Assembly (NCBI RefSeq): GCF_035474595.1
Contig: NZ_DATIND010000061.1
Coordinates: forward strand, 1-64,000
Direction: 5' to 3'
Source: Longimicrobium sp.
GTDB taxonomy: Bacteria; Gemmatimonadota; Gemmatimonadetes; Longimicrobiales; Longimicrobiaceae
Length of the DNA: 64,000 nucleotides
Below the pieces are notes generated by a model. It did not search any database, had not been told where the DNA came from, and worked only from the letters and a program-made list of their open reading frames with translations. Both the position numbers and the translations under genes were made by a program. Shown one piece after another: positions 26,601-33,296 of the stretch (position 1 is its first letter; every line of letters begins with the position of its first letter).

Positions 26601-26958
26601 TGAAGGTGCCGATCTCGGGGCGCATGAACGCCAGCTCGATGGCGTCGACCGCCATGCGCAGGTCGGTGGCGTTCTTTTTGGAGGTGCCGTAGGCGGGGGC
26701 GAAGATGAGGTCGATGCTGGCCTCGGTGAGCGGCACCACGTAGTTGGGGTAGCGCCGCCAGTCGGCGTAGGCGCGGCGGACCGCCACCTTGCCGCTGAAG
26801 ATCTCGCTGTTCAGCAGCGTCTTGAGCTCCTTGCCCAGGTCGCTGCGGACGCCGAGGGTGATGTTGTCGAAGTCGATCAGGAGGGCCGCGTTGCGCGCGG
26901 CGGGGGTTGCGGGAGCGCCACCCAGCAGGTGGGGGCTCCGCGGCACGAAGGTCGTCAT
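23623..26958 (-). CDS. NYN nuclease - LOTUS - RG-rich protein
   Basis: A 1,111-residue protein. Residues 24-170 are a NYN (PIN-like) RNase domain: LLIDFDNI, KNATDLRMAVDAIEL and LLTGDSDF give the acidic metal site. Residues about 182-255 and 378-460 are two OST-HTH/LOTUS domains (each has GYSKFSKF or GFSKFSRF and a closing GQYEVA/GRYEVA). Residues 268-325 are Arg/Asp/Gly repeats; about 550-585 have six RREEP units; about 671-745 form a helix-hairpin-helix region; 780-1111 are RGRGG-type repeats. ATG 26958 precedes MTTFVPRS; the upstream frame is array sequence. RNA cleavage or sequestration is inferred from family knowledge. Confidence 0.88.
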   Translation of the reverse strand: MTTFVPRSPHLLGGAPATPAARNAALLIDFDNITLGVRSDLGKELKTLLNSEIFSGKVAVRRAYADWRRYPNYVVPLTEASIDLIFAPAYGTSKKNATDLRMAVDAIELAFMRPEIGTFILLTGDSDFSSCVLKLKEYGKYVIGVGMRDSSSDLLIQNCDEYYSYHALSGLVREGDQGTPRRDPWLLVREAAQKMAASGDSMRTDRLKQVMIDLDPNFDEKDEGYSKFSKFAQVAAEKGLIRLHKVENGQYEVAPVDDLDAAGPATQPRYDREERFRDRDRGPDRDRGRGRGGRGRDRDRDRPRDFGRDRDREFDREREPRAEPAPVRLLRDDEEPAVAASAAPAAETESETIAAAFPVGEAQVATPFIEEPPAPATREERDALSHAYALLQHAVRALVSRQGQTARDGDVKRRMMEMDGGFDEHALGFSKFSRFLRQAHEDQVVDVRRLAEGRYEVALPSSGTKLAPPALTGPRPEPITVDRDEPRVAADSSATAEPAEPRGRDRGRGRGRGRDRGPREGAPPILPGQVPGGEEERPAAAAQPAPEAGQPETRREEPRREEPRREEPRREEPRREEPRREERPAAESAPPSSASREGPADAQRGLRHRHGGRRPAWASPSGPPPLLPGQVVHVPGSARPEQPAEPQPKPRAEEPAAPQPAAEAPFSAEALGLPTDRAGVEAHLAGYRGVGAATVRSLAEAFGGRVFETLENDPDAVRALLGRRAGPILDQWTADRDARRAERAQAAPAAEEPAPQPTAEEPAEDARDFAEAASAIAPEPVQGETAEGDEADADAVAGETAEEAARRRSRRGRRGGRNRNRNRAAGDGDAAGTTEAPAAEEAPAAAAADEFAPGGEVAAADDAIAAEQEDSDPTLASQAARPGGRSRGRRGRGRGGAPTDAPAAETVDVGGIDVPVGPQGETDPTLMEPASLPAGDAQPRGRSRGRGGRGRGGAQAPAPAPQAEAPAPAPEQPAAGGGRRGRGRGGAQQQATETALPAAPAAEAGGGGRGRAGRGPRAEAAPAAPAAEAPAAGGRRGRGRGGAQPAPEAAPQPAPEAAAGGRGRGRGGNRPAAEAPQPEPPAQGGEGGKAGGSRPRRGRGRGGRGGTPPTS
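25210..25300 (-). repeat. Six 15-bp tandem units inside the NYN-LOTUS gene
   Basis: Units of the form GGCTCCTCGCGGCGC encode RREEP on the minus strand; they vary at silent and near-silent places, so selection keeps the charge pattern. Confidence 0.8.
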
Positions 26959-27010
26959 CTCTCGTCCACGTTTCTGTTCACGCGGCGAGCTTCTCCGCTT
27001 CGCGGGGAGA

Positions 27011-27125
27011 AGTGCCAAGTGCCAAGTGCCAAGTGCCAAGTGGGATCATTTCGAGCAAGCCGGGAGACGTCTCACCGGGGACTCAATGTAAACCACTGGG
27101 CACTGGGCACTGAGCACTGGGCACT
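27011..27125. repeat. Inverted pair of 7-bp unit arrays
   Basis: AAGTGCC units at 27011-27042 face GGGCACT units at 27095-27125. The gap lies between the NYN-LOTUS start and the acyl-CoA ligase stop. Confidence 0.75.
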
Positions 27126-27179
27126 CTCCAGGCGAGAGCCGGAGAAGCCCGTCCGCAACAATAGGGTCCTGACGGGAAG

Positions 27180-28778
27180 TCACGGCCGGCGGCTGCTCTC
27201 CTCGGCGCTGATCATGCGCGCGAGCTCCACGCGGCGCACCTTGCCGCTCCCCGTCATGGGAAAGCTGTCGAGGAAGCGGACCAGGTCCGGGACCTTGTAG
27301 TCCGCCAGCACCTCACGGCAGAAATCCTTGATTTCCTCGCCCGTGACGATCGCCCCCTCGACGGGAACGATGCAGGCGCAGCTCACCTCGCCCAGGATCT
27401 CGTCCGGCAGGCCGACGACGGCCACGTCGAGAACGGCGGGGTGCGCATGCAGCCGGTCTTCCACCTCGCGCGGGTACACGTTGAACCCGCCACGGATGAT
27501 CATCTCCTTGCGCCGGCCCAGGACGTGGAGGTAGCCCTCCTCGTCGACCATTCCCAGGTCGCCGGTCATGAAGAAGCGGTCGCCCGTGAACACCAGCGCG
27601 GTCTCGCCGGGCTGGCGGTAGTACCCCTGCATCACGCAGGGCCCGCGCACCGCGATCTCGCCCACGCTCTCAACCGGCAGCACGCTGCCGTCCACGTCGT
27701 GGATGCGCAGCTCCACGCCGGGAAGCGGGCGGCCCACCGTGGACACCGACTTTCCCTGCGGGTCGTCGCTGCGGGTGAGCGCCACGGTTTCGCTGGTTTC
27801 CGTGAGCCCGTATCCGATCCTCAGGTCGGGCACCAGCTCGCGGCGGATGCGCATCACCAGCTCTTCCGACGCGGGGGCGCCGGCCACGATGCCGGTGCGC
27901 ACGGAGGACAGGTCGTACGACCCGTTCTCCATCTCCTTCAGCGCCAGCACGTAGTTGGTGGGCACGCCGTGGTACACCGTCACCCGCTCGCGCTCGATCA
28001 GCTCCAGCGCGGCCGAGGCGCCGTCGTGGTCCTGCAGCACCATGGCCGCACCGGCCATCATGGCGCCCATCATCCCGGTGCCCATCCCGAACACGTTGAA
28101 GAGCGAGTTCAGGCCGAACACCACGTCGTCGCCCGTGAGCCCCAGCGCGTCGGCCGTGCCCGCGGCGGTGGTCAGCACGTTGGCGTGGCTCAGCGCCACC
28201 CCCTTCGGCTTTCCCATCGTGCCGCTGGTGTACAGGATGGCGAAGAGCTCGTCGGGCAAGCCCTGGTGGCGCGGGAACGGGCGCCCCTCGCCGCTGGACA
28301 CCAGGTCCTCGAACTGGTGGATGCGGTCGTCGTACCACAGGTCTTCCTCGCCCACGCTCACCACGTACTGCAGGTCGGGGAGCGAGGTCAGGAAGCCCTC
28401 GTAGCGCGCCAGGTAGTCCACCCCTTCCCAGTTCTCGGCCGTCACGACGACCGCCGTTTCCGAGTGCCGCAGCATGTACTGCAGCTCGGGGGTGGTGTAG
28501 CGCGGGTTCAGCGGCACGATGACGGCGCCGAGCTTGGCCGCCGCGAAGGCCGCCACCACAAACTCGGGCCAGTTGGGAAGGGTCAGCGCCATGCGGTCGC
28601 CGGCCTCGATCCCCAGCTCGTGCAGGGCGGCCGCCAGGGCGCTGCTCTGGTGGTCGATCTGCGCGTAGGTGCAGCGCCGGTCCCCGAACGCAACGAACGG
28701 CCGCCGTGGGTCCTCACCGGCGCGGATGGCAAGCGCATCCGCGACCGAGAGCCCCGTGAAGCGGTCTCGTAGCGTCAT
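27180..28778 (-). CDS. AMP-forming acyl-CoA synthetase (long-chain fatty-acid-CoA-ligase type)
   Basis: A 532-residue adenylate-forming enzyme. Motifs: LYTSGTMGKPKGVALSH (P-loop-like A3), GYGLTETSETV (A5), TGDRFFMTGDLGMVDEEGYL (A7), and GRRKEMIIRGGFNVYPREVE (A8), with the acylation lysine in MTGSGKVRRVEL. It activates a carboxylic acid with ATP and loads CoA; chain length cannot be told. GGAGG with a 4-base spacer before ATG 28778 fixes the start. The longer frame to 29018 is repeat sequence. Confidence 0.88.
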   Translation of the reverse strand: MTLRDRFTGLSVADALAIRAGEDPRRPFVAFGDRRCTYAQIDHQSSALAAALHELGIEAGDRMALTLPNWPEFVVAAFAAAKLGAVIVPLNPRYTTPELQYMLRHSETAVVVTAENWEGVDYLARYEGFLTSLPDLQYVVSVGEEDLWYDDRIHQFEDLVSSGEGRPFPRHQGLPDELFAILYTSGTMGKPKGVALSHANVLTTAAGTADALGLTGDDVVFGLNSLFNVFGMGTGMMGAMMAGAAMVLQDHDGASAALELIERERVTVYHGVPTNYVLALKEMENGSYDLSSVRTGIVAGAPASEELVMRIRRELVPDLRIGYGLTETSETVALTRSDDPQGKSVSTVGRPLPGVELRIHDVDGSVLPVESVGEIAVRGPCVMQGYYRQPGETALVFTGDRFFMTGDLGMVDEEGYLHVLGRRKEMIIRGGFNVYPREVEDRLHAHPAVLDVAVVGLPDEILGEVSCACIVPVEGAIVTGEEIKDFCREVLADYKVPDLVRFLDSFPMTGSGKVRRVELARMISAEESSRRP

Positions 28779-28853
28779 TGATCCTCCGTTGGGGTGGCCG
28801 GCGTGGGTTTCGGGCGCGACAAACATAGCGGCCGGGCCGAACGGCGTCAAACT

Positions 28854-28882
28854 TTGACCGGGGGCGGGTTTCCGGGTATCTT
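28854..28882 (+). promoter_or_regulatory. Candidate sigma-70-type promoter for the helicase gene
   Basis: TTGACC at 28854-28859 and TATCTT at 28877-28882 with a 17-base spacer. It points at the helicase gene 270 bases downstream. Confidence 0.45.
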
Positions 28883-28892
28883 CGGAACCGAA

Positions 28893-29141
28893 AAGTCCTA
28901 AGTCCCAAGTCCTAAGTCCCAGGTTTTGGCAGGGCGATTTCGGAGCTTTGCGACGGATGTCTCCGCCTTCCGGCCGTGCCTCTCTCCCGCGCTTCGCAGG
29001 AGATCGCCATCTGTTCACTTAGGACTTAGGACTCAGGACTCAGGACTCAGGACTCAGGACTCAGGACTCAGGACTCAGGACTCAGGACTCAGGACTCAGG
29101 AGTTCGCCGTTCTGCACTTTCGCACTCTCGCACTTTCGCAC
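28893..29141. repeat. Inverted 7-bp arrays upstream of the helicase gene
   Basis: AGTCCTA/AGTCCCA units at 28893-28922 face GGACTTA/GGACTCA units at 29017-29101 (about eleven). A further GCACTTTC/GCACTCTC array is at 29113-29141 and its inverse follows the helicase gene at 31343-31383. No gene is seen in the gap 28779-29149. Confidence 0.8.
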
Positions 29142-29149
29142 CAGGTCCC

Positions 29150-31342
29150 TTGCAGTTCATCCCCCAGTACCTGCGCGAGCTGAACCCCGAGCAGCAGCAG
29201 GCCGCGCTCGCCACCGAGGGGCCCGTGCTGATCCTGGCCGGCGCCGGCTCGGGAAAGACGCGCACCATCGTGTACCGCATCGCGTACCTGGTGCGCGACC
29301 GCGGGGTGGACCCGCGCCGCGTGCTGGCCGTGACCTTCACCAACAAGGCCGCGGCGGAGATGCGCGAGCGCGTGGCGCGCATCGTGGGCAAGGACGCCAA
29401 GGGCGTGCTCCTCTCCACCTTCCACTCGCTCGGCGCGCGCATCCTGCGCGAGCACGGGCAGAAGGTGGGGCTGCCGAAGTCGTTCTCCATCTACTCCACC
29501 GGCGACCAGCTGGCGATGGTGAAGCGCATCGCCGACGAGGTGCACGTCGCCCCGACGGCGGGGGACGAGAACTTCGACCACAAGAAGGTGCTCTTCCAGA
29601 TCTCCGACTGGAAGAACAGCATGGTCACCCCCGCCGACGCGGCCCGCGAGGTGGCCGCGGGGCCGGTGAAGGGCAACCGGTCCGACGACTACGCGGTGCT
29701 GGCGGCGGACGTCTACCCGCGCTACTGCGAGGCGATGCTGGCGGCCGGCGCGTGCGACTTCGACGACCTGCTGCTGCTGCCGGTGAAGCTGCTGCGCGAG
29801 CACGCCGAGGTGCGCGAGAGCTACTGGAAGCGCTGGCACTACATCATGATCGACGAGTACCAGGACACCAACGGCGCGCAGCTGGAGATGGCGCGGCTGC
29901 TCAGCGGCCCGCGCAAGAACCTGTGCGTGGTGGGCGACGACGACCAGTCGATCTACGCCTGGCGCGGCGCCGACGTGCGCAACATCCTGGACTTCGAGCG
30001 CCACTTCCCCGGCGCGCGGACGGTGGTGCTGGAGGAGAACTACCGGTCGACGCAGCGCATCCTCGACGCGGCCAACGGCGTCATCGCCAACAACACCTCG
30101 CGCAGGGAAAAGCGGCTGCGCACCTCCAACGGGCCCGGTCCCAAGCTGGACTACTACGAGTTCGTGGACGACGGCGCCCGCTCGGCCGAGGAGCAGGAGG
30201 CCGAGATGGTGGCGAAGGAGATCACCATCCGCCGGCTCGTGGAGAACGTGCAGTGGAGCGACTTCGCCGTCCTCTACCGCACCAATCTCCAGTCCAAGCC
30301 GCTGGAGGAGGCGATCCGGGCGGCCAACGTTCCCTACCGCGTGGTGGGCGGGACGTCGTACTTCGACCGCAAGGAGGTGGCGGACGCGGTAGCCTACCTG
30401 CGCGTGGTGATGAACCCGCGCGACGAGGTGGCGCTCCGGCGCATCATCAACTACCCCACGCGGGGGATCGGGCGCACCACGCAGCTGAAGCTGATCGAGG
30501 CCGCGCGCGCCGCCGGGGTGCCGATGTACGACATGCTGCGCCGCGCGCCGGAGGTCGATGGCGTGAGCCGCGCGCAGCAGGAGCCCATCCGGCACTTCGT
30601 GGAGATGATGGACGAGCTGCGCCACGAGTACCACGCCACCGAGGCCACCATCCGCGCGGGCGAGACCGGCGGGCGGACGCTGCACGGCTTCGCGAAGCAG
30701 CTCGTCTCGCGCGTGCGGCTGGAGGAGGCGGTGCGCGCGGACAACGCGAAGAGCGAGCGCGCCGCCGAGGTGCGGGTCGACATCCTGCGCGACTTCATCG
30801 CCTCGCTGGGCACCTACGAGGAGCGCGTGTGGGGCGCCCAGCCGCTCCCCGACGAGGAGGACGACTGGGAGCCGCCCACGCTGCGCTCGTTCCTGGAGAA
30901 GATCTCGCTGGTGGAGGAAGAGGAGAAGAAGGACGAGAAGGACGACGAGCCCAACAGCGTGACGCTGATGACGCTCCACGCCGCCAAGGGGCTGGAGTTC
31001 ACGCACGTGTTCATCGTGGGCCTGGAGGAGGAGATCCTGCCGCACACCCGCAGCGTGCAGGCGGTGTCGGCCGACGGCACCGACCCCATCAGCGAGGAGC
31101 GGCGCCTGTTCTACGTGGGGATCACGCGCGCCCGGCACCGGCTCACCCTCTCCGGCTGCGCCACCCGCCGCCAGCGCGGCGACTCCATCCCCCGCCAGCC
31201 CTCGCGCTTCCTGAAGGAGGTGCCCGCCGACCTGCTGGAGTACCGCACCGGCAAGCGCAGCAGCCTGAGCGAGGAGGACAGCAAGGAGCTGAAGGCCAAC
31301 TTCTTCAGCAAGATGAAGGAGATGCTGGGAGCGCCGCAGTAA
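29150..31342 (+). CDS. UvrD/Rep/PcrA family 3'-5' DNA helicase
   Basis: A 730-residue superfamily-1 helicase. Motifs: LNPEQQQAAL (Q), GAGSGKT (31-37, Walker A), FTNKAAAEMRER (Ia), IDEYQDTN (II), VGDDDQSIYAWRGAD (III), LEENYRSTQ (IV), TLHAAKGLEF (V) and FYVGITRAR (VI). Length and motif set fit PcrA/UvrD. It unwinds DNA in repair or replication restart. The start is a TTG at 29150 with AGG 7 bases before it; the protein begins MQFIPQYLRELNPEQQQ, matching family starts. Acidic Glu/Lys-rich run near 580-605 is unusual. Confidence 0.93.
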   Translation: MQFIPQYLRELNPEQQQAALATEGPVLILAGAGSGKTRTIVYRIAYLVRDRGVDPRRVLAVTFTNKAAAEMRERVARIVGKDAKGVLLSTFHSLGARILREHGQKVGLPKSFSIYSTGDQLAMVKRIADEVHVAPTAGDENFDHKKVLFQISDWKNSMVTPADAAREVAAGPVKGNRSDDYAVLAADVYPRYCEAMLAAGACDFDDLLLLPVKLLREHAEVRESYWKRWHYIMIDEYQDTNGAQLEMARLLSGPRKNLCVVGDDDQSIYAWRGADVRNILDFERHFPGARTVVLEENYRSTQRILDAANGVIANNTSRREKRLRTSNGPGPKLDYYEFVDDGARSAEEQEAEMVAKEITIRRLVENVQWSDFAVLYRTNLQSKPLEEAIRAANVPYRVVGGTSYFDRKEVADAVAYLRVVMNPRDEVALRRIINYPTRGIGRTTQLKLIEAARAAGVPMYDMLRRAPEVDGVSRAQQEPIRHFVEMMDELRHEYHATEATIRAGETGGRTLHGFAKQLVSRVRLEEAVRADNAKSERAAEVRVDILRDFIASLGTYEERVWGAQPLPDEEDDWEPPTLRSFLEKISLVEEEEKKDEKDDEPNSVTLMTLHAAKGLEFTHVFIVGLEEEILPHTRSVQAVSADGTDPISEERRLFYVGITRARHRLTLSGCATRRQRGDSIPRQPSRFLKEVPADLLEYRTGKRSSLSEEDSKELKANFFSKMKEMLGAPQ

Positions 31343-31383
31343 CGAAGTGCGGGAGTGCGGAAGTGCGGGAGTGCGGGAGTGCG
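31343..31383 (+). repeat. 8-bp unit array after the helicase gene
   Basis: Units of the type GAAGTGCGG/GAGTGCGG, the inverse of the array at 29113-29141 that precedes the gene. Confidence 0.7.
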
Positions 31384-31432
31384 TCGGAGAATCGGATTGA
31401 TCGGATTGAGATGTTGTGGTGGTTGGAAAAAT

Positions 31433-31479
31433 GCGACTGAAGTCGCGGCTACAACGGCACACAGTCCGCCTTCGCGGAC
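31433..31479 (+). repeat. Two-hairpin repeat, copy k
   Basis: GCGAC-TGAA-GTCGC, linker GGCTACAACGGCACACA, then GTCCGC-CTTC-GCGGAC. Confidence 0.85.
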
Positions 31480-31575
31480 TTCAACTACGGCATTGTTGCG
31501 TAAGCAGTTACGTCGCCTGATCCAAGCTTGGACCGAGCCCTGTCTCCTTCCGAAATCCTCGAACATCCTGCCGCG

Positions 31576-32001
31576 ATGTCCGATCTCACCATCAGCCTGG
31601 AACCGGACGCGCCCGAAGAGGATGTCCGCGCGGTGGGCGAAGGGTTGTTCGCGTACAACCGGCGCCTCGTGGGCGAGTACGCGTACGAGACGCTCCGGTT
31701 CTTCCTGCGCGACGAGGGCGGCGCGGTCGCGGGCGGGCTGGTCGCCGACATGCTGATGGGATGGATGTTCGTGCAGGTCCTGTGGGTCGGCGACGCGCAC
31801 CGGGGCGGCGGCCACGGCTCGGAGCTGCTGCGCCGCGCCGAAGCCGAGGCGCGGCAACGCGGCTGCCGCGGGATGTGGCTCGACACCTTCACCTTCCAGG
31901 CGCCGGAGTTCTACCGGAAGATGGGATTCCGCGAGTTCGGCCGGATCGACGACTTTCCGCCGGGCTACGCGCGGCACTTCTTCATGAAGACGCTGGACTG
32001 A
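31576..32001 (+). CDS. GNAT family N-acetyltransferase
   Basis: A 141-residue protein. The acetyl-CoA motif is WVGDAHRGGGHGSELLRRAEAEA (the R-G-x-G-x-G loop), followed by WLDTFTFQAPEFYRKMGFREFG, the usual C-terminal part. ADMLMGWMFVQVLWV is the central strand. The acceptor is unknown. ATG 31576 starts at the conserved fold; a TTG at 31528 is possible. It converges with the peptide cluster across a 22-bp hairpin. Confidence 0.85.
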   Translation: MSDLTISLEPDAPEEDVRAVGEGLFAYNRRLVGEYAYETLRFFLRDEGGAVAGGLVADMLMGWMFVQVLWVGDAHRGGGHGSELLRRAEAEARQRGCRGMWLDTFTFQAPEFYRKMGFREFGRIDDFPPGYARHFFMKTLD

Positions 32002-32007
32002 CGGGCG

Positions 32008-32066
32008 GATCTCACGCGGAGAAGCAGGGCAGCGGAGGTGTTCGTCCGCTGCCCTGCTTCTCCGCG
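32008..32066. terminator. Bidirectional terminator-like 22-bp hairpin (GATCTCACGCGGAG palindrome, copy 3)
   Basis: Stem 32015-32036 pairs perfectly with 32045-32066 (22 bp, CGCGGAGAAGCAGGGC at the base, 8-base loop). It lies between the converging GNAT and peptide genes and carries the GATCTCACGCGGAG start seen in two other copies. Confidence 0.8.
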
Positions 32067-32088
32067 TATGTCCCGTCCGTTCAGCGGG

Positions 32089-32310
32089 TCACACGGTGCA
32101 TTGGGCCGTGCACTGGTAGCACACCGGATACCCGGTGTCGCAGCTCGTGCCGCCGCAGGTGCGCGGGTACCCGCAGCTGTACTGCACCGAGGTGGGACAG
32201 CCCGGGCCCGAGACCTCGTTGGCCAGCACGGTGCCGTCCGCCTTCACCGCCGCTTCCAGCTCGAAGGGCTCCACCGAGAGCGCTTCCGGATCCAGCCGCA
32301 GCTTCTTCAT
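32089..32310 (-). CDS. Short Cys-rich peptide 1 (RiPP precursor-like)
   Basis: 73 residues. Leader MKKLRLDPEALSVEPFE, a GTV break near residue 26, then a core with seven Cys. The core centre is CGYPRTCGGTSCDTGYPVC with CYQC-like ending. GGAG lies 8 bases before the ATG. Leader and core are nearly identical in the three genes upstream. No modification enzyme is in the window, so ring formation, if any, would be by enzymes elsewhere. It could instead be a disulfide or metal-binding peptide. Confidence 0.8.
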   Translation of the reverse strand: MKKLRLDPEALSVEPFELEAAVKADGTVLANEVSGPGCPTSVQYSCGYPRTCGGTSCDTGYPVCYQCTAQCTV

Positions 32311-32410
32311 GGCTTTTCTCCTGTTTGCAGGGCCGTTCGGGCGCAGGCGTTCGCACCCGGATCGATCAGAACGCACCTGGTGGACACTGCCGGATGCGCC
32401 CCTGTGCCGC

Positions 32411-32635
32411 TCAGTCGATGGGCGGGCACTGGCGGCACACCGGATACCCCGAGTCGCAGCTCGTTCCGCCACAGGTGGGCGGATCGCCACAGCTGTCCTC
32501 GGCGGCCGTCCCGCAGTGGGTTTGCGAGAAGTCGTTGCCCCGCACCGTGCCGTTCGCCTCCCCCGCCCATTCCAGCTCGAAACGCTCGACCGAAAGCTCT
32601 TCCACGTCCAGCCGCAGCTTCTTCATCGGATTCAT
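32411..32635 (-). CDS. Short Cys-rich peptide 2 (RiPP precursor-like)
   Basis: 74 residues (MNPMKKLRLDVEELSVERFE leader, six Cys). The core is CGDPPTCGGTSCDSGYPVC, then RQC. GGAGG with four bases before ATG 32635 favours the MNP start, though MKKL at 32626 is the family start. It is the most diverged of the four, with E-for-P and W changes in the leader tail. Confidence 0.78.
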   Translation of the reverse strand: MNPMKKLRLDVEELSVERFELEWAGEANGTVRGNDFSQTHCGTAAEDSCGDPPTCGGTSCDSGYPVCRQCPPID

Positions 32636-32679
32636 CGGTCCTCCACGATCGGGAGTTGCCGCCGTTGGTCCGCCCATCG

Positions 32680-32889
32680 TCACCCGGCGCAGAAGCGGCA
32701 GAGAGGATAGCCCGTGGGGCAGCTGGTTCCGCCGCACGTGAAGGGGTAGCCGCAGCTCGCGTCCGGCCCGGTGCAGTTCCTCGGCGTCGAGGCGTCGGCG
32801 CCCATCACCGTGCCGCTCTCCTCCTTCGCCGCTTCCACCTCGAAGGGCTCCACCGAGAGCGCTTCCGGATCCAGCCGCAGCTTCTTCAT
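32680..32889 (-). CDS. Short Cys-rich peptide 3 (RiPP precursor-like)
   Basis: 69 residues, leader MKKLRLDPEALSVEPFE, then SGTVMGADASTPRNCTGPD and core CGYPFTCGGTSCPTGYPLC. Six Cys. GGAGGGAAC precedes the ATG. It shares the whole middle part with peptide 4, so the two are recent duplicates. Confidence 0.8.
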   Translation of the reverse strand: MKKLRLDPEALSVEPFEVEAAKEESGTVMGADASTPRNCTGPDASCGYPFTCGGTSCPTGYPLCRFCAG

Positions 32890-32932
32890 CGTTCCCTCCA
32901 CGTTGGTGATCCGCCGGCCAGCCGCGAGCATG

Positions 32933-33154
32933 CTACTCGCAGACGCGGGCGGTGCACTGGTAGCAGAGCGGGTAGCCCGAGTCGCAGCTCGTTCCGCCGC
33001 AGGTGTAGGGGTAGCCGCAGCTTACGTCGGGCCCGGTGCAGTTCCTGGGCGACGACGCGTCGGCGCCCATCACGGTGCCACTCTCCGCCGCCGCCGCTTC
33101 CACCTCGAAGGGCTCCACCGAGAGCTCGTCCGGATCCAGCCGAAGCTTTTTCAT
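32933..33154 (-). CDS. Short Cys-rich peptide 4 (RiPP precursor-like)
   Basis: 73 residues, leader MKKLRLDPDELSVEPFE, then SGTVMGADASSPRNCTGPD and core CGYPYTCGGTSCDSGYPLC. Seven Cys. GGAGGAAGAAGG precedes the ATG. It is the first gene of the four; the upstream 33228-33275 stretch is markedly AT-rich for this genome and is the likely promoter region. Confidence 0.8.
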   Translation of the reverse strand: MKKLRLDPDELSVEPFEVEAAAAESGTVMGADASSPRNCTGPDVSCGYPYTCGGTSCDSGYPLCYQCTARVCE

Positions 33155-33227
33155 CCTTCTTCCTCCGCGTGCGGGGCATACCGCCGGACGCAGGAGATCT
33201 CCGCCGGCGCCATCATCGCCTTGCGGT

Positions 33228-33275
33228 TTGATCAGATGCAATTTTGATGACTTGAAATGTCTGTTTCCGTCGGCC
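33228..33275 (-). promoter_or_regulatory. AT-rich upstream region of the peptide cluster
   Basis: Rich in A and T against a 70% GC background, with TTTCAAG and TGATCA on the minus strand. I cannot assign clean -35 and -10 boxes. Confidence 0.35.
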
Positions 33276-33296
33276 ACCCGGGTGTGTTCCACACCC

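Noticed and set aside
28899-29101. Insertion-sequence ends
   Set aside because: The inverted arrays flank no transposase and contain only short tandem units.
32089-33154. Zinc-ribbon or ferredoxin fragments
   Set aside because: Cys spacing does not fit CxxC pairs of ribbons or CxxCxxC clusters, and the shared leader with variable core fits a precursor peptide better.
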